DNA from: Cryptomeria japonica
Lineage: Eukaryota; Streptophyta; Pinopsida; Cupressales; Cupressaceae
Assembly (NCBI RefSeq): GCF_030272615.1
Contig: NC_081407.1
Span: forward strand, 269,921,870 to 269,981,869
Length of the DNA stretch: 60,000 bases
Reading direction: 5' to 3'
Position numbers and translations under genes: made by a program. Every line of letters starts with the position of its first letter. The first letter of the stretch is position 1. The notes beneath the pieces are model-generated. The model was not told where the DNA came from and did not search any database. It saw only the letters and a program-made list of their open reading frames with translations. Below are positions 1 to 9,377 of the stretch, one piece after another.

Positions 1-30
1 TCCAAAATGTTTCAAAAATTTCCAGGTTGA

Positions 31-492
31 AATCCAAATATTGAGCCAATTGATGTAAGATCTCTTATCGAACAATCAAACATATCAGATCTCGTCTCAC
101 AAATAGAGATGATGAAACAATTTCAAGAAAAGAGACAACAACATTACGTGCCTCCACAACAAGAACAATAAGGTGTTTACTATCAATCACATTTTCAACC
201 ATCACAACCAATTGCTCAACATTTCCAACAGACACAACCAATTGTCCAACATATACAACCAACACAACCAATGGTCCAATTTCAACAATATGTCCAACCA
301 ACTGTTAATTATCGACAACAAACTCAGTATCAATAACTACAATCACAAATTCAAAAACAAAACTTACAACATGCACCAAGCCAAATTTTGAACATGTCAA
401 ACCAATTTGATCAACATCTAGTTCGAAATCAAAACAAGACATCAGACTAGAACCAACTCCTTTCCAAACAAGTTCAAATTCCAGATACAACT
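31..492 (+). pseudogene. Degenerate Gln/Asn-rich gag-like extension upstream of the 690-codon ORF
   Basis: The same reading frame as the ORF at 493 continues upstream to the window edge but carries four stops: TGA at 28-30, TAA at 169-171, TAA at 334-336 and TAG at 448-450. Between them it reads as a Gln-rich protein with a predicted helical stretch (SDLVSQIEMMKQFQEKR) and repeated QP and QQ motifs. Three stops fall where Gln codons would fit, as one C-to-T change would produce, and the TGA at 28-30 would fit a Trp codon. I read this as the decayed N-terminal part of the protein whose C-terminal part is the open frame from 493. No zinc knuckle is seen. Gag identity is inferred from position only. 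Confidence 0.5.
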
Positions 493-2565
493 ATGTCAAA
501 ACCTCGAAAGAAAGGTGGCCTTATTGCAAGGATCTTAAGGAAATTACCAAGTGAGTTCTTTGAGGAAGATCAAGATAATACACTTATGTCTAGCAATGCC
601 TCATCCCCCCACAAACAAATTGACTCTCCAATGGCATCTATCCCTACACCTTTAGAAGTTTCACAAGAACCTTCCATATTGTCCTCATCAAACAATACAC
701 CCAAGGATGAAATTATCCAAGGGCTATCCATAATTGATTGCCAAGATAATCCAATTCATGATGCACATCCTTGTCATGTTTCAGAAATACAAGACCCAAT
801 GCCACCATGCACTTTATTGCCATTACCTGTTTTAGAGGACCCCATTCAAAGTCCCTCTTCCTCATGTTCAAGCATTGATTCCTTGCCAGAATCCATCACA
901 AATGTTCAAAGTGCATTTCCTTCATGCCAAAACATTGATCCCTTGTCAGAATCCCCCATGCATATCCAAAGTCCAACCCCATGTGAAGAGGATAATTTAG
1001 AGCATGAAGAAACGTGTCTTAAAAAAGATCAAGATCAAGATCCCGAAACCTTATCATCCCATCCAATTGTTGACCAGGACCCCATGTTCCCAGACACTCA
1101 TGATGATTCCCCTATTCTTGTCCATCCTATCCAAAGTCCTATAGACACTCCATTCCCCGAGCAAGATCAGGATATCCCAGTCCATCCAATCCCAAACGAT
1201 CCCCTTCCATTTCATGAAAAAAATGTCCTTTCAAATCCCATTAGCATTCCACTTCCTAAGAAAGATCAAGATATCCCTTCCATCCTTTATGATGATCCCA
1301 TTAAAAGTCTAGAGCAAAGCAACTTTAAAGAGGATTCCAATGATCTTCCTCCTTGTCAAGAACAAATTATTCCTTTAAATCCTCCACAAGATCCTTTTGT
1401 TCCTCCATCTCCACGTCCTAATCCAGCATATCCACTCCAAGGTCTCATTTCTTTTGATGATCCCATTATTTCTGCCATTCCATCTCTTGAAGAGCCTGTC
1501 ATTGAACCATGTCCACTACACAATCCTATTTACCCTCATGATCCTAATCCCCCTCATGATTTTAATGTGTCAGTGCAAGATGTTCATGAACCCTCGACAT
1601 GCATAATGGGTTCTTCCACTTTGGTGCAATCCGATCCACTTCAAGATCTCATTATTTCTCTCATATCATATCCACCTCATAATGGACTCTCATCTTCTTC
1701 CCAAAGAAAAGAGTATCCTACAAGTCAAGATATGCACAAAGGCAAAGGAGTAGATCTCCATAAGCAAGAATCCCTTCATGTTAAAGTAAATATTAAGGGT
1801 CATGGCCTTAGTGAAATTCCTCAAGACGTGGGTACCCCTACTAAATCCAACATCCCTTCAAAATCCAAACATATCCCTTCCCCTTTATCCCTTCCATCCA
1901 TCTTAGGTCCTTATAATATCCCCACGTCCTGTATGCAAGGTCAACAAAGGAACACATATTTGAGTAAATTTCATCCATCCAAAAGAACTCCATTTCATTC
2001 ATATCCATCCATGCATTCCTTTCCCCCTCCAAGCAATTTGGATGCCAAGCATAAAAGTCATAAGTCTAAAAATCCACATGTATTCAAGGATCAACATGTC
2101 CAATCTAATCAATATGTCAAAGCAAAGAAAAATATGATCCAAAAAGAAAAGGAAAAATCCAAAAGGTCACAAAGGCCTATTTCTCAAAAACAAAAGTTAA
2201 AATCTATATGGGTTCCTAAATCCCTTGTGTTGGCAATGCACTCCAAGGAACCACAAAAGTATGAAAAATCAAAAACCATGTGGATCCCTAAGCGGCTCCT
2301 TGAAGCACAAAAGCCTAAAGAAACATCCAACTTGGCATCCAAAGTTGTTATTCCTCCATCCAACCCTCTCAAATTTGTTCCTCCATCCAAATCTCACAAT
2401 CTGAGATCCATTTTTCCTCCATCAATCCACCACCCGTCAAGGTGTGTTCCAATGTTGATCTTGCCTTCATTTCCATCCAGTGAAGCCCAATTCTTCCAAT
2501 ACCCTATCCATTATCCAATGCATATTTTCCATCCTTCGATCCCTTTGATCCCATCCTTTGCATAA
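493..2565 (+). CDS. 690-aa Pro/Ser/His-rich retroelement ORF, intact
   Basis: This is the only long uninterrupted frame in the window (690 codons, ATG to TAA). The protein starts with a basic patch (KPRKKGGLIARILRK) and continues as a long low-complexity region rich in Pro, Ser, Asp and His. Residues about 115-160 hold a near-duplicate pair (SSIDSLPES and QNIDPLSES, each followed by QS). The C-terminal third turns strongly basic (Lys/Ser/His, about residues 515-620) and contains a repeated motif, IWVPKSL and MWIPKRL. No catalytic domain, signal peptide or transmembrane segment is visible. It sits where gag-pol would be in a full element and is followed by the same spacer module that follows integrase in element B. 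I do not recognise the family. A gag-derived or structural protein of a non-autonomous element is likely. The annotated start may not be ancestral, because the frame runs further upstream with stops. Confidence 0.6.
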   Translation: MSKPRKKGGLIARILRKLPSEFFEEDQDNTLMSSNASSPHKQIDSPMASIPTPLEVSQEPSILSSSNNTPKDEIIQGLSIIDCQDNPIHDAHPCHVSEIQDPMPPCTLLPLPVLEDPIQSPSSSCSSIDSLPESITNVQSAFPSCQNIDPLSESPMHIQSPTPCEEDNLEHEETCLKKDQDQDPETLSSHPIVDQDPMFPDTHDDSPILVHPIQSPIDTPFPEQDQDIPVHPIPNDPLPFHEKNVLSNPISIPLPKKDQDIPSILYDDPIKSLEQSNFKEDSNDLPPCQEQIIPLNPPQDPFVPPSPRPNPAYPLQGLISFDDPIISAIPSLEEPVIEPCPLHNPIYPHDPNPPHDFNVSVQDVHEPSTCIMGSSTLVQSDPLQDLIISLISYPPHNGLSSSSQRKEYPTSQDMHKGKGVDLHKQESLHVKVNIKGHGLSEIPQDVGTPTKSNIPSKSKHIPSPLSLPSILGPYNIPTSCMQGQQRNTYLSKFHPSKRTPFHSYPSMHSFPPPSNLDAKHKSHKSKNPHVFKDQHVQSNQYVKAKKNMIQKEKEKSKRSQRPISQKQKLKSIWVPKSLVLAMHSKEPQKYEKSKTMWIPKRLLEAQKPKETSNLASKVVIPPSNPLKFVPPSKSHNLRSIFPPSIHHPSRCVPMLILPSFPSSEAQFFQYPIHYPMHIFHPSIPLIPSFA

Positions 2566-3639
2566 ATCCTTGCCTTAATTTCATCTCTTTTTCCATGTCC
2601 TTATCCTACCAACGTCTTTGAGCATACTTTTAAAGGTCATGGTCCATTTTTTTCAAGGCTACTATCCAAACAAAAAAGATGCTTGAGTCCTTCTTCCATC
2701 CCCTATCATGTGTCCATCTTCTATTGAAAAATTCAAAATCCAAAAAAAAAAAAAAAATAGACAAAAGAAAAAAGTAAAGCAAAAATAATCCATCCACTGG
2801 TGAAAACCTGGCAAACAGGCACCTTGGGCAAGTACCGTGATGAAAACCTGGCAAACAGGTGTCATGCGTAATCTATGAACTTCTTGCATACCGTACTTGG
2901 GGATAGGTTTTATCCTATCATATCCTTTTGTCCTTCATTGTTCCATTATCTTATCGAACCCCTGTCATTACCCTTCATATCCTCTTGTCCCTCATGTCCA
3001 GTTTCCTCTTTCCACCTTTGATCTTGACAAGGTTGAGGATCTTCATGAGCATCATGCATCTTGTTTGCAGCTTTTAGTCCATCATAGCTTTTGGTCTTTA
3101 TCCATTTGCTTATTATAACCTTTCATCCATATTCCCTAGCTTATTGCAACTTTCTGCCACTATCCCTTAGCCAATCCCGACCTTCAATCCATGTCCCTTA
3201 TCCATTCCTGGTCTTACTTATCCTATCCATATCTTATCACTATCCATACACTCTTTTTCATTCCTTGATCTTGATCTGACATAAGGACGCAAAATTTAAA
3301 CATGGATTCAAAAACCTCTTGACATGTCCCTCATGCTATGTTCCTGCTTTACATTGTCATATCCAGTCTCTTGTCCCATCACGCAATAGCCCTTGAAAAT
3401 TGCATCCGTATTGTCTCCATGATAAAAAGCCTTTGTCTTCCCTCTATCCACCAACATTTCAGAAAGCCTATTTATTCACCTGTCATATTCCTTGCCTTGC
3501 TAGACACTGGGGGCAAAATCCTTGTGTATATGTTTTGGTCCTGGTTGCTGTATATATCTTTCAAATTTTCATTGGGTGCGCGCCCCTTGTCATGATCAAT
3601 TACTGGAGTTATTGCTGCGTACGGATTGGAGCTTTCTTA
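2566..3639 (+). other. Element A spacer between sense ORF and antisense gene
   Basis: Non-coding, pyrimidine-biased on the plus strand (many TCC, CAT and CCTT words), with an A-rich tract near 2740-2790 and the duplicated module at 2799-2870. A G-rich, PPT-like word (CTGGGGGCAAAA) occurs at 3508-3519, and a similar word is present on the minus strand near 39975 in element B. The short ORFs here have no coding signature. Confidence 0.5.
2799..2870 (+). repeat. Conserved non-coding module with a 20-bp internal direct repeat, copy 1
   Basis: The word GTGAAAACCTGGCAAACAGG at 2800-2819 recurs at 2839-2860 with one change, separated by CACCTTGGGCAAGTACC. The same arrangement occurs at 14020-14090 (minus) and 39191-39345 (minus). 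In all three it follows an A-rich tract or lies in the same place within the element family, so it is a structural part of the family rather than a chance repeat. Confidence 0.75.
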
Positions 3640-3981
3640 TCATATAATGTCCTAAAAAAATCACTAAAAATCATATAATGTCCTGAAAAAATCCCTAAAA
3701 ATCATATAATGTCTTGAAAAAATCCCTAGAAATCAAATAATGTCCTGAAAAAACCCCTAAAAATCAAATAATGTCCTGAAAAAATCCCTAAAAATCAAAT
3801 AATGTCCTGAAAAAATCCCTAAAAATCAAATAATGTCCTGAAAAAACCCCTAAAAATCAAATAATGTCCTAAAAAAAACACTAAAAATCAAATAATGTCC
3901 TGAAAAAATCCCTAAAAATCAAATAATGTCCTGAAAAAATCCCTACAAAGTCAAATAAAGTCCTAAAAAATGAACGAAAAA
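3640..3981 (+). repeat. 31-bp minisatellite, about 11 copies
   Basis: Tandem units of 31 bp built around TCAAATAATGTCCTG followed by A-runs and CCCTA. The first three units read TCATATAATG and the last unit is decayed. Units differ at only a few positions, so expansion is more recent than most of the surrounding decay. It lies between the spacer and the 3' end of the antisense PMD gene. Confidence 0.9.
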
Positions 3982-5200
3982 ATTGTAAAAAACTCAAAAT
4001 TCCTACAAAGTGAAAAACATCAAAATCCAAAAACAATTTCTTTGGCATTTTGCATTTTGTCAATAAATGGTCCCCTTTGTGCATAGACAGATCGCTGAGC
4101 ATACATCCAACGACAATCAATCAAACATTGTGTTTTAATGAAATCACGCATTAACAGATGAACTGTTCGACTAAGCAAGCATTCAACCTGAGCACAGTTG
4201 TCACATCAATCCAAATAGCATCAGCATTATCATTGGTCCTTGTCAACATTATCATGGGTCTTATACAGGGTGTGGTATTCTCGAAACCAGACTATGTCCT
4301 ATCTTCGATGGGGTACCTCATTCCTTGAAACCAAACATCATGATCATTCTTGTTTTCCACTTTTGACAATGATGATCAGACTATTTGTTTGACTTGGTTG
4401 AATTTGTGCATCTTATCTTTTTACTAATTTATCTTTGGCTTCGATCATGATCCTATGTTGCTCGATGATGTCATTGAGTGATTTAGAGTGACTGGGATGG
4501 TTCATGGTCCCTTTCCTTTTTTTGTTGTGTTTGTTGTTTGTGGAATGTTTGTCACAAACTGGGGCAACTATATCATTGGGTGTATGTGATAAGTACGTTC
4601 GCTTTGTGAATGCCACACAGACCTCGACCCTTGATGTATGCACCCTAGGATGCTTCACTCATTCCTTGTGTGCGATGTGTCTATCTTTTGCAAAAGGGGT
4701 TGCATTCCAGCTCTAGCTTCAATGCTATGATGCTCTACCTCCACTTTGCTACAATAAATAAAGGTTCTCACCTACTTATGTGCATTTGTGAAAGCAAGTT
4801 TTCCTTCATCTCTAACTGTCCTCTATCTAAGTTCTTCTTACTAACATTTCTTCCGCCAGTCTTGGCAGTCCGTTTGGTCTAGTTCTCTGATCTCTAAAAA
4901 TAAAAAATAAAAATAAGTTGCATCCTGCATTCATTGGTTAGTACATTTGCATTATATCAAGCCCATACAAAGCATTTTATCCATTTCATCTTATAAATGC
5001 ATAAAAAACATAAACAACATTCATACATGTTACAAAGATAGTACATAGATGGTGCATAAGACATCCATACATGGAAAGTAAATATAAGCCATAACACATT
5101 GCATCCCATCATATAGCTGCATATCATATCATATATCAATATTGGAGTACAAAATTAGACTGTCTGTCCTATGTATGGCCCGCAGGCTGAGTAAATAATG
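3982..5200. other. Element A region downstream of the antisense PMD gene
   Basis: No gene recognised. On the minus strand this is the 3' flank of the PMD relic. The ATG-rich stretch near 4950-5140 resembles in composition the plus-strand stretch after the PMD relic in element B (37800-38150). A minus-strand open stretch of about 80 codons at 4413-4658 (Lys/His/Asn-rich) has no recognisable domain. Confidence 0.4.
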
Positions 5201-7110
5201 TCAAACTATATATGTCTTCGTCATAAGGATCACGTGCCTCTGTCACTGGGTGCTCCCTCTATCCTCCTCATCCCTGCCATGTCTCGAGGATGAAGCCCCT
5301 CCTGTCCCTGGTCCTAGCTATGGTGGTCTCATAGGTCCACTCACCCCCATGCTGCTCACTAACCTCCGAGAGCGTGGCTTGCTCTCTGTCCTCGATCGTG
5401 ACCAATATGATACTGCTCTCTGCTCTAGTGGAACTGCACTCTCATACAGAGTCCTCAAATGGTGCATCTCATCTCTTGCCTCTAATAACATCTGTGCCAT
5501 CTCACATGCACTAGCATCTCTAATTGACCCAACATACTCGGTCACTCTCTGCTATGCTTGTTGTGCCTGGGCTATCGCTGTATCTTGAGCCACTGTCAGC
5601 CTGGTTATCTCTGCTCTGAACGTATCCCTCTCAGTTGACCACTGATCCTGCTCTGTCCTCAAGATAGCATTCTGTCTCTCCAATGTAACAATGTAATCAT
5701 GCTGACTCACTATGGTGGCCCTTCATATATGCATCTCCTCTATGCTAGCTGTCTCCTACCCTATGGGTATATCCTGCAATGCCTCATGATCTGCTGGATT
5801 TGGCTCATCTCTCTATGTGCACCTAGGACTCTCCTCATCCCCCTCGTCTTCATCCCCCTTGTCCTCATCTCCCTCCTCATCATCTTCATCCTCATCATCT
5901 TCATCCTCATCATCTCCCTCCTCCTCTCCCTCGTCGTCATCCTCCTCCTCTCCAGCGAGTGGGAAGTCCTCCTATCTTCTTGGTAGCAGAATATCAGGAT
6001 CCGTCAATGGCACTAGCCGCTATCGTGCAAACCATCGCTCATATCCCTTTGTCATCTTGACATCTACAACATCTGATCTCCAATCCCACTATCTCTGCTA
6101 TAGTTGTGTGAAGTCGGCATATGCTATGTGTGGCTGAATCATCCTCCCCCACTGACTCATCTCTCTGTGGGATCAGGAAAAGTGTGCAGTCCCTATTGGT
6201 ACATCCTGTCTCTCTCCAAACTGTCGTCTGACTCTCTCTGGTAGATACATCTCAATCACTCTCTGGCGATTCACTAGTCGCCCAATCAAGTATCTCTCCT
6301 GTCTGCAATACGATAGCTCATCGCAATCATCTGACCATCCAGGGCAATCATGATATGGCCTCCATGTGAATTCCCTCAACCTGTCTAGCTCATGTCGCCA
6401 ATATAGTATGTATCCGAACGGACCCTGTCTCAACGCTCCCCCATAACAGTACACATATGGTCGATGTGGTACTACCTGTCTCTCTATAATTGGCCGACAT
6501 ATGGCTATGTGCTCAAATGCCCATACCTGTAAAAGTGTGACCCCACAGCTCAAAGTCTGTAGACTCTGATATGCTATCTGATGCAACTGAAAATATAGCA
6601 TGGCAAGCACACATGGTCCCCATGTGTATACAGTCCCCTCTGTCGCCATTTGCTCTAGCACTCTTCCCCATCCAACAGGGAATCCATGTCCTCATCTATC
6701 ACCTGCTAATAGGCATGCCATAACCACTGCTATCACCACATATCGCTGATCATACTCTGCTTCCATGGTCTCCCAGCGGATCTCCCTCTCTATGATATCA
6801 AGGTCATCTGCGTTGCACTCGAATAACCTGCACAAAGAGTCTCTCCCTATCGCTGGGTCGTACACTACCATCTCCCCATGAATCAGAATGCAGAGGATAC
6901 GCCACACGTCCTCTAGTGTCACAGTCGCCTCTCCAGTCGGAAGATGGAATGAGGAAGTCTCTGAATGCCATCGCTTGACTAATGCAGTGAGAAGTCCTAT
7001 GTTTGCCCTAATCTCGATCATGTACATAATGTAGTATAGTCCAAGTCCTGCTAATGTGTCTTTGTTAGTACTCCTGAGTCTGTATCACAACATGAAATAG
7101 TCGAGTCTGT
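5201..7110 (-). pseudogene. Antisense plant mobile domain (PMD) protein relic of element A
   Basis: Minus-strand frames give a PMD protein (the MAIN / phosphatase-7-long-form type): near 7030-6830 are IGLLTALVKRW, SSFHLPTGE and TVTLEDVWRI, and near 6660-6180 are WGRVLEQMATEG, WGPCVLA, LLQVWAFEHI and FTWRPYHDC, in the order expected for the domain. About 6140-5820 follows a strongly acidic Glu/Asp tract, then at about 5700-5320 a Gln/Glu/Arg-rich, coiled-coil-like stretch, and a GGASSS tail ending near 5201. Several frameshifts and stops break it. It runs opposite to element A and begins about 0.85 kb inside the 3' LTR. PMD proteins are known both as host nuclear factors in silencing and meristem upkeep and as passengers of plant transposons. 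The element context here points to the second group. Its role for the element is not known. Confidence 0.8.
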
Positions 7111-7950
7111 TCTCCCGCACGATCAATGGATACTGTCGACTCTGCATCACAATTGGGGCACAATTTGTCAGTTTTAGGGTTTTCTCCTAAGGGCTGCATT
7201 TCCTTGTTTCATGCACCAATCAAGGTTTTCTTATCTATTTTTTACCTATCCTACCCTTATCCCTCTTTTCAGGATCATCTGTGCGCTGTTTTCGGTCAAA
7301 CTAGAGTCCTAAGTGCACAATTGCGCTTGTGCACACTGTCTTGCGCTTGTGTAGCATCAAGTTGCGCCTGTGTACCTTACACAAGCACAAAACATCTCAA
7401 CATAGGCGCAAAACCCATAAACACAGGTGCAGTTCTGCATTTTTTCCTCCCCTGTGGGCCCCACAATGTCCCGCAATCAAGCAAAATTCATAAAATTGAA
7501 CATATGGGTTTTTGAGCTACATACCGCTCCTCCCGCGTCGTCTGTAGGTGCATACATGTTCCCCAAGGTGATCTGCCATTGGAATGTTCGCCATCTCTCT
7601 GCAAAGGTCCTTTTTCCCGAGCAACAACTCCTCCACTTTGGCCAATGCAAATGAACTCTTTTCCTTCTCCTTGTCTCCTATATAGATCTTTGTCAGTACC
7701 TATATGGACATGCATGCTCTCCATCTTATGATGGTCGCAGTCTTTTTTGCCTTCCATTGCTGGTCCTTTGTGCATCCGACCTTCGATTTTTGATCCGTTC
7801 GAACCTATCGTCTTCTGTCATTCTTATCGATCACTTGGCCTCTTTTCTGGATTTTTCCAGCCAATTCCTCGAGAGGGCATGCATATGTTATTGTTATTGT
7901 CTGGGGCATTTTCATTATTGTTCTTTGAAACAACGCTTAGAATCGCATTG
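7111..7950. other. Interval between antisense PMD gene start and the PPT of element A
   Basis: No coding region recognised. On the minus strand this is the upstream region of the PMD relic. Its PPT-proximal part (about 7860-7950) matches the same interval in element B (36221-36330): both hold GTTGTTTCAAAGAA and CTCGAG near the PPT. At 7310-7430 there is a cluster of TTGCGC words containing the perfect palindrome GTGCACAA-TTGCGC-TTGTGCAC. Confidence 0.5.
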
Positions 7951-7968
7951 TCTCAAAGAGGGACAAAA
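7951..7968 (+). other. Polypurine tract of element A
   Basis: TCTCAAAGAGGGACAAAA lies directly before the LTR start TGTAGAC. The counterpart in element B is TCTCAAAGAGGGGCAAAA on the minus strand. In LTR elements this tract primes plus-strand DNA synthesis, and the conservation in both copies supports the call. Confidence 0.8.
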
Positions 7969-9377
7969 TGTAGACGTCTAAAAATGGTCAATGCTTGTGG
8001 AGTCATACTTTAACATTTACACATTGCCTTATTTTAGGGTTCTTGCGTCGCATTAACATTTCTTCTATGTTGCGCACTTGGTCTTTATCATTTGTGAGCA
8101 TCAAGTTCTTCTTCTGCATTCCTCATTTTCATCACTTTCAAATTAGGTCTTGTCGATAGCAATCTTCAGTCATGATTTTGGTCGATCTTATCCTGTCGCG
8201 TCGTGGTGCGTACTCATTTATCATCATTTTGGACATCGTCAATCCTAATTGATGATAGAATTAGGGTTTTGTCCTCTTGTCAATCTTTCAATCATCTTTT
8301 AGTAATCATTTGCAATTATCAACTTGTCAATCTCGTCATTTTGCAATTGATTCGTCATCGATCCTTGTCCTTGTCAATCCCGTCATTTTGCGATCGATTC
8401 GTCATCGATCCTTGTCCTTGTCAATCTTGTCATTTTGTGATCGATTCGTCATCGATCCTTGTCCTTGTCAATCTTGTCATTTTGTGATCGATTCGTCATC
8501 GATCCTTGTCCTTGTCAATCTTGTCATTTTGCAATCGATTCGTCATCGATCCTTGTCCTTTTCAATCATGTCAATTTGGATCGATTAGTCATTGTTCCTC
8601 GTCAATTGGCGCCTATCAATTTGATCTCCTTGTCAATATTGGTCAATTTGTCATTGATTTTTGTCAACCAATCTCAATCATTTATCAACATTGGTCCTTT
8701 GTCAATCAGAATCATGATCGAACCTACATTAATTTCTTGTTGTCTTGACCTAATTCCTTGTCCTCTTATTTCTAGGGTTTTATGATTTGTTCATTTAATC
8801 CTTTTCTTCTTCTTTTTGGGTTAAATAAATCTATTTATTTAGTCCTAGGTCTCTTTTATGAATTAATTAATGGATGAAAACCTATTAATTAATTCACCTA
8901 ATTTCTATTTCTCCTATTTTCTTTAATTTTTCTAATATTTCCTCTAAATTCATTCCCTCATTTTTCTCCTATGTTTATGCTTCCATTTGTTGCAATCATG
9001 GAAGCTATTTTATCTCTTCCCTTTTGTCATGGGAATGGCATTTCAATCTTGTCATAATTTGTCATAATTTGTTATACACCTTGCATAGCAAATTGTCATA
9101 CATTTGTCATAATTTTGCCATTCTTGATTTGAATTTCCTTTCAAATCTCTTCATGCTAATCTTGTCCTCTCTCCAATTTGTCTATAAATTGGATGATTTT
9201 CTTCAATGAAAGGATCAATCGATCAACCATGCTTCTAGTATCCTCGCGCTATCAAAATCAATCTTGCTTCATGCTTTTGCACTTGTAGGTGAGATCCACA
9301 TAAATCCGCTATTTGGAGGGGAAAGGAGAACAATGGAGGTCAAGGAAGGAGTTTTCTTCATATGGTTTGCATGTTTA
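7969..9377 (+). repeat. 3' LTR of element A
   Basis: Starts TGTAGACGTC right after the PPT. It contains a 47-bp minisatellite (8327-8561), AT-rich palindromes (TTAAATAAATCTATTTATTTAG near 8820 and paired ATTAATTAATT words near 8860-8900) and a TATA-like CTATAAATT at 9182. The distal end is not resolved: sequence in keeping with the LTR continues to about 9377, where another LTR begins. The start word resembles those of LTRs B (TATAAACACC) and C (TGTAGACACA). Confidence 0.7.
8327..8561 (+). repeat. 47-bp minisatellite inside LTR A, five copies plus a decayed sixth
   Basis: Units start at 8327, 8374, 8421, 8468 and 8515. Each reads TCAATCTTGTCATTTTG, then an inverted repeat, then CTTGTCCTTG. 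The inverted repeat GATCGATTCGTCATCGATC has 6-bp arms and a 7-base loop and is perfect in units 2-4. The array sits in the part of the LTR upstream of the TATA-like site, where promoter and enhancer sequences are expected. Confidence 0.9.

Larger units (their letters stand above)
1..9377 (+). mobile_element. Element A: non-autonomous Tat-like LTR retrotransposon, 5' end outside window
   Basis: Read on the plus strand the order is gag-like relic, 690-codon ORF, A-rich spacer with a conserved module, 31-bp minisatellite, antisense PMD gene relic, polypurine tract and 3' LTR. No protease, reverse transcriptase or integrase is seen between the long ORF and the LTR, so the copy depends on other elements for mobility. 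Its 3' part matches element B (36.2-39.4 kb, opposite orientation) in PPT, LTR start, antisense PMD position and spacer module, which defines one family. Assignment to the Tat lineage rests on B, which has a Tat-type integrase end and primer site. The 5' LTR lies before the window. The 3' LTR seems to be interrupted at 9378 by another LTR. Confidence 0.7.

Noticed and set aside
65-490. Val-rich minus-strand frames
   Set aside because: They are shadows of the Gln/Asn-rich gag-like relic on the plus strand.
3640-3981. CRISPR-like regular repeats
   Set aside because: The 31-bp units are directly adjacent with no unique spacers, in a plant retroelement; it is a minisatellite.
5817-6137. Plus-strand Ser-rich open frame
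   Set aside because: It is the opposite strand of the Glu/Asp-rich part of the antisense PMD relic.
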